This document shows positions 1-5,089 of a stretch of DNA of 5,600 nt, one piece after another (the stretch's first letter is position 1; each line of letters starts with the position of its first letter). The notes under the pieces are model-generated. The model was given only the letters and a program-made list of their open reading frames with translations, did not search any database and had not been told where the DNA came from. Origin of the DNA: Planctomycetota bacterium. GTDB taxonomy: Bacteria > Planctomycetota > Planctomycetia > Pirellulales > Thermoguttaceae. Location: the NCBI GenBank assembly GCA_021784975.1, contig JAJYGU010000194.1, positions 1-5,600 of the forward strand, given 5' to 3'. Made by a program: the position numbers and the translations under genes.

Positions 1-71
1 AACACACGCTGAAGGACATGGTCGATGAGCAGATCCGCGTGATCGAGGTGCCGGCCGGATCAACCGCATGA
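1..71 (+). CDS. C-terminal end of a probable NifU/Nfu-like Fe-S scaffold protein (partial)
   Basis: The frame beginning at base 3 is open from the left edge to a TGA at 69-71 and gives 22 residues ending in DEQIRVIEVPAGSTA. The rest of the gene lies to the left of the window. A helix followed by a short V-I-E-V-like beta strand at the extreme C-terminus fits the Nfu domain that closes NifU-type scaffold proteins. The gene immediately downstream is a NifS-type cysteine desulfurase, the usual partner of NifU. The Cys-x-x-Cys motif of an Nfu domain would lie just outside the window, so it cannot be checked here. The stop overlaps an ATG at 68 (ATGA), the arrangement of translationally coupled genes. 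That ATG is followed by a stop after four codons. The identification rests mainly on context and could be wrong. The reading frame itself is more secure than the name. Confidence 0.45.
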   Translation, partial: HTLKDMVDEQIRVIEVPAGSTA

Positions 72-91
72 AAACCATTTAGGTCGACCAC
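68..91 (+). pseudogene. Decayed duplicate of the nifS start region
   Basis: Beginning at the ATG that overlaps the upstream stop, the DNA reads M-K-T-I-stop-V-D-H. The real nifS start at 219 reads M-K-T-I-Y-V-D-N. About 18 of 24 bases are identical. Three of the differences are silent third-position changes (AAA/AAG, ATT/ATC, GAC/GAT), and one turns the Tyr codon into TAG. The match begins exactly at the start codon in both places. The simplest reading is that this was once the nifS start, coupled to the upstream stop by an ATGA overlap, and that it was disabled or displaced when the repeat at 97-180 arrived. The alternative is a chance resemblance over a short stretch. Only about eight codons can be compared. 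Confidence 0.5.
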
Positions 92-96
92 AGGCA

Positions 97-180
97 GGGG
101 GACTGGCTCATTTTTCGGCCACTTTGACCATGTTGCTTGTATACGCCCGAAGGCCGAAAAATGTACCTGTCCCCTTTGGC
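97..180. repeat. Repeat R1: long imperfect palindrome between the NifU-like gene and nifS
   Basis: The left arm at 97-120 and the right arm at 152-175 are inverted copies that match at about 20 of 24 positions (core GGCCGAAAAATG). They are separated by a 31-base loop. On the minus strand the right end reads GCCAAAGGGGACAG (180 to 167). This 14-mer is identical to the head of repeat R3 at 2811-2824 and nearly identical to R2, so the three are members of one directional family, with R1 inverted relative to the other two. The element fills most of the spacer between the two iron-sulfur genes. The hairpin could affect read-through or mRNA decay, but no T-run follows the stem, so a classical intrinsic terminator is not supported. 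Short mobile palindromes moved in trans by a REP-associated tyrosine transposase (RAYT) are a reasonable parallel. No such transposase is present in the window. Confidence 0.8.
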
Positions 181-218
181 CCCCGTAAGCCGCTGGCCGA
201 CCAGACGCAATCCATTAA

Positions 219-1445
219 ATGAAGACCATCTACGTCGATAATAACGCCACCACCCCGGTGGCCCCGGAAGTCGTCGAGGCGATGACGCCTTTTCTCAGGG
301 ACCAGTATTTCAACCCGAGCTCCATGTATGAGCCGGCCCGGCGGACCGCCCGCGCCCTGGCGGAGGCGCGGCGGCAGATTGCCGGCTTCTTCGCCCTGGA
401 CGACGCCAAGCAGATCCTCTTTACCTCCTGCGCCACCGAGAGCAACAACACGGCCATCTTCGGCACGGCCAGGGCAAACTTGAATCGGCGCCGCATCATC
501 ACCACCGCCGTCGAGCACCCCGCCGTGCTGGAGGTCTGCAAGGAACTGCAACGCAACGGCTACGAGGTGACCTTTCTGAGCGTCGACGGCCGCGGCAATC
601 TCGATCTGGGCGAGTTCGTCCGCGCCCTGCAGCCCGAGACGCTGCTGGTGACGATCATGCACGCCAACAACGAGACGGGCGTTATCTTCCCCGTCGACCA
701 ATTGGCGCGCATTACCAAGGAGACCGATCCGTCGATCGTCTTTCACACCGATGCCACGCAATCGGTGGGCAAAGTACCCATCGACCTCCAGGGTGAGTTT
801 CGGCACGTGGACCTGCTCTCCTTCTCGGGACACAAGGTCCATGCCCCCAAGGGGATCGGCGCGCTGTACGTCAGGCGAGGCACCCCCTGCCGACCGCTTT
901 TGATCGGCGGGCATCAGGAGGAAGGCCGCCGAGCGGGCACGGAAAACGTGCCCTACATCGTCGGACTGGCCAAGGCCTTGGAATTGGCCGCCCAGCACCA
1001 GCAGGACGAGGAAACCCGCATCCGCGGCCTGCGGGACCGCCTTGAGCGGAGCCTCGAAGAGCGGATCCCGAATATCCAGGTGAATGGTCAAGGCGCGCCC
1101 CGGTTGCCCAACACCTTGAACGTCTCCTTCCACTACATCGAAGGCGAGGGGATGCTCTACCAGTTGAGCGACTACGGCATCTGCGCTTCCAGCGGCTCGG
1201 CCTGCACCTCCGGATCGCTGGAGCCCTCGCACGTGCTGCGGGCGATGCATGTCCCGTTCACCGCCGTCCACGGTTCGGTCCGCTTCAGCTTCAGCCGCTA
1301 TAACACCGAGGCCGAGGTGGAGCGAATCATCGAGGTCTTTCCGCGGATCGTGGCCAACCTGCGGCGGCTCTCGCCCTACTGGGACCAGGAGAAGAACGCC
1401 CCGCGTGCCGACGCCGAGGCCCTCGTCCAGCAGGACCATCGGTAG
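219..1445 (+). CDS. nifS: Cysteine desulfurase, NifS/IscS family
   Basis: This 408-residue pyridoxal-phosphate enzyme converts L-cysteine to alanine and passes the sulfur, as a persulfide, to an Fe-S scaffold in the cytoplasm. It is full length for the family. The N-terminus YVDNNATTPV (5-14) is typical of NifS. His100 in EHPAVL stacks on the cofactor. Asp178 and Gln181 in HTDATQS contact it. Lys206 in SGHKVHAPKGIG forms the Schiff base. Cys329 in SSGSACTSGSLEPSHVLRAM is the persulfide cysteine, and the wording of this loop favours NifS over housekeeping IscS. The ATG at 219 is chosen because the protein then begins like its relatives. It directly abuts an in-frame TAA, and no clear Shine-Dalgarno sequence precedes it. 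The gene follows a probable NifU-like gene but is split from it by repeat R1. No nitrogenase genes are visible, so a general Fe-S assembly role is likely. Confidence 0.95.
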   Translation: MKTIYVDNNATTPVAPEVVEAMTPFLRDQYFNPSSMYEPARRTARALAEARRQIAGFFALDDAKQILFTSCATESNNTAIFGTARANLNRRRIITTAVEHPAVLEVCKELQRNGYEVTFLSVDGRGNLDLGEFVRALQPETLLVTIMHANNETGVIFPVDQLARITKETDPSIVFHTDATQSVGKVPIDLQGEFRHVDLLSFSGHKVHAPKGIGALYVRRGTPCRPLLIGGHQEEGRRAGTENVPYIVGLAKALELAAQHQQDEETRIRGLRDRLERSLEERIPNIQVNGQGAPRLPNTLNVSFHYIEGEGMLYQLSDYGICASSGSACTSGSLEPSHVLRAMHVPFTAVHGSVRFSFSRYNTEAEVERIIEVFPRIVANLRRLSPYWDQEKNAPRADAEALVQQDHR

Positions 1446-1457
1446 CGCTGCAGCGAG

Positions 1458-3500
1458 TCACCACTGAATTGTCTCCTGCGACACAAACCGATTCACCTTG
1501 TGCCACGGGGTGGTGTTCGCGTGGAAGCGGGCGCGTCGATACAGCGGGCAGTTCTTGCCGGGCGGATCAACTGAAACTACGGTGTTGCCCTTGATAACCA
1601 GGGTGCAGTCGATGCCGCCGATCCTCTCCTTCACGGTTCGCTCGGAGATGGGGAACGTGACCACGAACCGCTCGCCGCGCTTTGCCGGGCCGAGCGAGAC
1701 GTGGCGGCCATTCCAGACTGGCGTCCGTGCCCGACCCTTCACTCCCGCCAAGGGGACAGTCCCATTTTCGTCCGACGAAAATTGGGACATTCCCCGGCTC
1801 CTCGTCTTGCCACCTTCCACCGCGCAAGCAACTTGCCGGCTGCACGACGCGATCCACTCCGGCATGCGGCAGGTCAGATCAGCCAGGTCTTGCTTGACGC
1901 GGACCTCTACGCGGCCCTCATAAGGAATGCAGCTATACACGTCGGCCCACGGCGAGGCGCGATTCAATAGCAAGTTGACTGCCAGCCGATGATCGTGGAA
2001 GGTCAGCGTGTTCTCCCACACGTAATAAATCGCGCGGGTGCAATTGCCCGTGCAACAGTGCTGGATGCCGCGGGCGTAGAGCCAATCGTTCGGGCCCGGC
2101 CAGCCGGCGAAGGCCCCGATGTTTCTCTCAGTCACTCGATCCGCCGTCTCATTAGAGGCCACAGGCTGGCGGGGCTGGCCGTGGGCAAACCGATCCAAGT
2201 AGGCCGCCTTGTCGGGCGTCAGTTGGATCTCGGAAAAGTAGTTGCGGACCCAGCGATCGACGTCGTCCCAATAATCGGCCGCTCCGCTTGCCGAGAACTT
2301 CACCGCCAAGGCCACCATGTCCGAGACAGGGCAGCCTTCGCTGTTGGGGCAATTGGGCCGCACGGTCTCCGGGAAAAAGCCCACCAGCGGCACGCCCTGC
2401 CGCCGCGCCCACTCATAGCTCTTGCGCACGTAGGCCAGCACCTCTTGGTCCTTGGCCGCCAGGGCATATTCCAAGAAGCCCAGCAGGCAGTTGGAATGGA
2501 CGTGGAAATGGGCCCCGCCGCGGCTCGGCGCAAAGCTGCGGTCGAACACGAAGCTGCCGTCCTCGCGGAAGAAGTTGGCGTGGTCCCTCTGCCAATGGAC
2601 CAGCTTGCGGGCAAGGTTCTTGGCCCGCTGGTCGCCAGTGACGCGGTAATGCTGGGCCAGGGCCTGGATGATCCAGCCGTCGGCCCCCAAAAAGCCGGTG
2701 GGTACCTTATCGCCGCCCCCGCAATAGGCGAAATCGCCCTTGTCAGTCATGTGGTTCATGGCGGTGTTGGCCATTTGCCGGGCCAACGCCCCCCACGTTT
2801 TCTGCCCGCCGCCAAAGGGGACAGTCCCATTTTTGTGGCCTCCTGCCACAAAAATTGGGACCGTCCCCGCCGCGAAAATCGCGACCGTTCCCGGATCGCG
2901 GGCGTGGTAGAGCCAGGCCGCCTCGATCCACCGCGAATACACCGAAAAGATCCCGCCGCCGCCATAATCCTCCGGCGGCGGAGGCGACTGCGGCTTGACT
3001 TCGTCCCAGAGGTGCACAAGCTGCCAGTCGCGGCCGGCCTTGGGAATGTGAAACAGCCCGTCCGGGCCGACCGACCGCAGGTAGGTCTCGATCGTTGCCT
3101 TCTGCACGTCGAGGTTATCGTTGCTGCCGCAGATGATCCGCATCAGGACCATCGGTCCCAGGAACTTGATGACGCACCAGTCGCTGAAGTCATGAGTCAT
3201 CACCGGCGGATTGCGGCACCAATTCGCCTCAAAATACAGCTCCTCGCCGGCCGCCGGATCGAGTGGGCCAGTCAGACCATTGATGGCCAGCCGGGCCATC
3301 TCCGCCAGCTCAAGCGTGTCGGGCACAGTGTCTTCATAGCGGTCGCCGAGATAGGGCGGGATGCGGACCGAAGGCTTTTCGGCGCGGATGTAGCCGCGTT
3401 CGAGCTTGGCTGCCGTGGTCGCGTCGGCCCCTGTGGCTGAATATGTCGCCCCGGAAGCCAGGCAAAGCACCATTGCAAGGACCACGGCGATGGGTGGCAT
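1458..3500 (-). CDS. Exported GH127/DUF1680-like protein (putative beta-L-arabinofuranosidase fold)
   Basis: This is a 680-residue protein. Residues 1-25 are hydrophobic and end in a small-residue stretch (GATYSATGA), consistent with a signal peptide but lacking a basic N-region, so it is probably exported. The middle of the protein looks like an alpha/alpha-barrel with a His-rich segment, GGAHFHVHSN (328-337). Two motifs point to GH127: SEGCPVSDMV, with Glu388 and Cys390, and HCCTGNCTRA, with Cys482 and Cys483. In GH127 arabinofuranosidases a Glu-x-Cys pair and a later Cys-Cys pair bind zinc, and one of these cysteines is the nucleophile. The substrate cannot be told from sequence. The family is remote enough that it may be a different member of the six-hairpin group. 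Residues about 203-230 and 569-585 are encoded by palindromic repeats R3 and R2 and are probably not ancestral. The gene is monocistronic here, divergent from the dehydrogenase gene and convergent with nifS. Confidence 0.65.
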   Translation of the reverse strand: MPPIAVVLAMVLCLASGATYSATGADATTAAKLERGYIRAEKPSVRIPPYLGDRYEDTVPDTLELAEMARLAINGLTGPLDPAAGEELYFEANWCRNPPVMTHDFSDWCVIKFLGPMVLMRIICGSNDNLDVQKATIETYLRSVGPDGLFHIPKAGRDWQLVHLWDEVKPQSPPPPEDYGGGGIFSVYSRWIEAAWLYHARDPGTVAIFAAGTVPIFVAGGHKNGTVPFGGGQKTWGALARQMANTAMNHMTDKGDFAYCGGGDKVPTGFLGADGWIIQALAQHYRVTGDQRAKNLARKLVHWQRDHANFFREDGSFVFDRSFAPSRGGAHFHVHSNCLLGFLEYALAAKDQEVLAYVRKSYEWARRQGVPLVGFFPETVRPNCPNSEGCPVSDMVALAVKFSASGAADYWDDVDRWVRNYFSEIQLTPDKAAYLDRFAHGQPRQPVASNETADRVTERNIGAFAGWPGPNDWLYARGIQHCCTGNCTRAIYYVWENTLTFHDHRLAVNLLLNRASPWADVYSCIPYEGRVEVRVKQDLADLTCRMPEWIASCSRQVACAVEGGKTRSRGMSQFSSDENGTVPLAGVKGRARTPVWNGRHVSLGPAKRGERFVVTFPISERTVKERIGGIDCTLVIKGNTVVSVDPPGKNCPLYRRARFHANTTPWHKVNRFVSQETIQW
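1747..1795. repeat. Repeat R2: palindrome inside the GH127-like gene
   Basis: The left arm at 1752-1772 and the right arm at 1774-1795 are inverted copies with about 19 of 21 positions matching, separated by a single base. The head GCCAAGGGGACAG at 1747 differs from that of R1 and R3 by one missing A. The 17 bases from 1752 are identical to those of R3 from 2817. The element is read through without a stop on the minus strand and supplies about 17 residues (about 569-585, including SSDENGTVPLAG) near the C-terminus of the protein. Compared with R3, the distal arm (SDENGTVP) is read in the same frame, while the other arm is read in a different frame. Confidence 0.8.
2811..2892. repeat. Repeat R3: palindrome with a third degenerate arm inside the GH127-like gene
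   Basis: The left arm at 2817-2839 and the right arm at 2845-2868 are inverted copies, with 22 of 23 positions paired and one extra base. The loop is five bases. A further degenerate copy of the right arm follows at 2871-2892. The head is GCCAAAGGGGACAG, identical to R1. On the minus strand the whole unit is in frame and encodes about 28 residues (about 203-230) containing the repeated peptide pattern GTVAIF, GTVPIF and NGTVPF. It lies between two segments that look like barrel helices (ending AAWLYHARD, resuming KTWGALARQ), so the extra peptide probably forms a surface loop. Confidence 0.85.
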
Positions 3501-3507
3501 GTGCTGT

Positions 3508-3512
3508 CTCCT
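3508..3512 (-). promoter_or_regulatory. Shine-Dalgarno site of the GH127-like gene
   Basis: Read on the minus strand, AGGAG lies seven bases before the ATG at 3500. It is the best ribosome-binding site in the window and fixes the start used here, which also places the hydrophobic signal-like segment at residue 1. Confidence 0.75.
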
Positions 3513-3526
3513 ATCTGGCTTCCAGG

Positions 3527-3539
3527 ATCACCCGGTGAT
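3527..3539. promoter_or_regulatory. Perfect palindrome in the divergent intergenic region; candidate operator
   Basis: ATCACCCGGTGAT is a perfect 6+1+6 inverted repeat. It lies in the 95-base region between the divergent GH127-like and aldehyde dehydrogenase genes, 27 bases before the first start and 56 bases before the second. A symmetric site in this position could bind a dimeric regulator acting on either gene. No regulator gene is in the window and I see no convincing -35/-10 pair beside it, so the role is inference. Confidence 0.35.
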
Positions 3540-3568
3540 AGATTGTAATGGCTGTGGGACGCCAATAC

Positions 3569-3598
3569 CATGTGATAACCCGCGAGGGTGAAATCATG
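3569..3598 (+). promoter_or_regulatory. Shine-Dalgarno hairpin at the aldehyde dehydrogenase start
   Basis: GAGGG at 3584-3588 lies seven bases before the ATG at 3596 and decides that start over the ATG at 3548. The same bases can fold. ACCC (3578-3581) pairs with GGGT (3586-3589) across a GCGA loop of the stable GNRA type. GAT (3574-3576) can pair with ATC (3593-3595), and CAT (3569-3571) with the ATG itself. If it forms, the structure would hide both the ribosome-binding site and the start codon. The stems are short with internal loops, so stability is uncertain. Confidence 0.4.
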
Positions 3599-5089
3599 AA
3601 GGCTCAATTGCCTGCCAGTGTGCTGCCGGAAGTCGCTGCCTTTCTGGGCGAGAGCCCGTTGCCGGGGGTGATTGGCGGCCAGATGGCGATGGCCGCTGAC
3701 GGAAAGACTTTCTGCACCTGCGACCCCGGCACCGGCCAGCCGCTGGCCGAGGTGGCCGCCATGTTGGCCGGGGACGTGGACCGGGCGGTCCAGGCGGCCC
3801 AGCATACCTTCGACACCACCGGCTGGCCGCAGCTCAAGCCCAATGAGCGAGGCGTGCTGTTGCACCGTCTCGCCGACGCCGTGGAACGACGCAAGGGCAT
3901 CATCGCTCAGATCGAGGCCCTCGACGCCGGCAAAATCCTGGCCCAGGCCGAATGGGACGTGCAGAACTGCGTCGACACTTTGCGCTACTACACCAACCTG
4001 GCAATTCACGCCGAACGCCGCAGCCCGCTGGCCATCGCCGGCCACGAGGCTTGGACGGTCCGACAACCCTGGGGGCCGTGCGGGTTTATCTTCCCCTGGA
4101 ACTTCCCGATTCTGCTGGCCGGCTGGAACCTTTCGCCGGCCTTGGCCGCCGGCAACACAGTGGTGGTGAAGCCGGCCGAAGACACGCCTCTTTCAACCAT
4201 CTATCTGGCCCGGCTGGCCAAAGAGGTCGGCATCCCCGATGGCGTGATTAACGTGGTGCCCGGCTTCGGCATGCCGACCGGCGAGGCCCTGGCCGCCCAT
4301 CCCGGCCTGCGGCGGATGTCATTCACCGGATCGCCCGAGGTGGGGCGACTGGTTGGGGCCGCCTGCGGCCGGAACCTAGTGCCGGTGAAGCTCGAGCTCG
4401 GCGGTAAGGGGGCGGCGGTGATCTTCGACGATGTCGATGTGCCGCAAACGGTGGAGTCGCTAGCCCAGGCAATCACCTTCCACACTGGTCAGGTGTGTTG
4501 CGACGCCACCCGCTGGCTGGTCCACAAGTCGATCTACGATCGGTTCGTCACGGCGAGCATCCGGCGGCTCCAGCAAGTCTGCGTCGGTTATCAACTCGAC
4601 GCGGCCGCGCAAATGGGGCCGGTGGTGAGCCAGAAGCAGCGCGAGCGGGTGCTCGGCTACCTCCGCCGCGGTCGCGAAGGAGGGGCCGAACTGCTCTTGG
4701 AAGGAGGACCGCAGGAAGTCCAGGGCAGGGCGGGGTTTTACGTCAAGCCGGCCTTGATGTCGGGCTCGCTGGACAACGTTGCCGCCCGCGAGGAAATTTT
4801 CGGTCCAGTGGCCTATCTGGCCCCGTTCGTAAGCGAAGAAGAGGCCGTCGCCCTGGTTAACCAGACCGACTACGGCCTGGCCAACAGCGTGTGGACCAGG
4901 GACCTCGACCGCGCCCATCGAGTGGCGGCGGCGATGGTGGCCGGCAACAGTTGGATCAACGCCCACAACATCTTCCCCCACGGCGTCCCCTACGCCGGCG
5001 TGAAGAAGAGCGGCATGGGCGGCGGCGTGCTCTCCGTAGAGACCCTGTTCGACTACTTCCGCAACGTATCCGTCGTCCGGCCACTGTGA
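3596..5089 (+). CDS. NAD(P)-dependent aldehyde dehydrogenase, ALDH superfamily
   Basis: This is a 497-residue soluble enzyme of the usual family length that oxidises an aldehyde to its acid. In order: FPWNFPILLAGW with Asn169, which stabilises the oxyanion; VKPAEDTPLS with Lys192, a cofactor contact; FTGSPEVG (243-250), the Rossmann glycine loop; LELGGKGA with general base Glu267; GQVCCDATR with catalytic Cys301; and EEIFGPV with cofactor-binding Glu400. PYAGVKKSGMG closes the enzyme. The overall look is of the broad betaine/retinal/phenylacetaldehyde dehydrogenase group, but the substrate cannot be assigned. The usual Asn before the Gly-Gln of the cysteine loop is His here (TFHTGQ). The start at 3596 is preferred to the in-frame ATG at 3548 because it has a well-spaced GAGGG and gives a normal N-terminus; the upstream choice would add 16 residues. 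It is divergent from the GH127-like gene, and its end overlaps the convergent HAD gene. Confidence 0.93.
   Translation: MKAQLPASVLPEVAAFLGESPLPGVIGGQMAMAADGKTFCTCDPGTGQPLAEVAAMLAGDVDRAVQAAQHTFDTTGWPQLKPNERGVLLHRLADAVERRKGIIAQIEALDAGKILAQAEWDVQNCVDTLRYYTNLAIHAERRSPLAIAGHEAWTVRQPWGPCGFIFPWNFPILLAGWNLSPALAAGNTVVVKPAEDTPLSTIYLARLAKEVGIPDGVINVVPGFGMPTGEALAAHPGLRRMSFTGSPEVGRLVGAACGRNLVPVKLELGGKGAAVIFDDVDVPQTVESLAQAITFHTGQVCCDATRWLVHKSIYDRFVTASIRRLQQVCVGYQLDAAAQMGPVVSQKQRERVLGYLRRGREGGAELLLEGGPQEVQGRAGFYVKPALMSGSLDNVAAREEIFGPVAYLAPFVSEEEAVALVNQTDYGLANSVWTRDLDRAHRVAAAMVAGNSWINAHNIFPHGVPYAGVKKSGMGGGVLSVETLFDYFRNVSVVRPL

Noticed and set aside
108..1439. Long minus-strand open frame opposite nifS
   Set aside because: It is antisense to an unmistakable cysteine desulfurase. 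Its translation is low-complexity and rich in Gly, Arg, Val and Asp with no recognisable domain, as expected of the mirror frame of GC-rich coding DNA.
1..1445. Evidence for a nitrogen-fixation island
   Set aside because: NifS-type and NifU-type proteins also serve general Fe-S assembly in many bacteria, and no nitrogenase structural or cofactor gene is in the window.
1446..1455. CGCTGCAGCG palindrome between the convergent stops as a bidirectional terminator
   Set aside because: It is a short palindrome with no loop and no T-run on either side, so it does not meet the pattern of an intrinsic terminator.
1747..2892. R2 and R3 as part of a CRISPR array
   Set aside because: The copies are about 1 kb apart, lie within coding sequence, and have variable loops instead of regular spacers.
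1989..3440. 483-codon plus-strand open frame opposite the GH127-like gene
   Set aside because: The minus-strand gene has a signal-like N-terminus, a good ribosome-binding site and family motifs. The plus frame shows none of these and is rich in Arg, Pro and Ala.
3548..3595. Upstream ATG start for the aldehyde dehydrogenase
   Set aside because: It has only a weak upstream purine run and adds 16 residues unlike the family N-terminus. The ATG at 3596 has GAGGG at good spacing.
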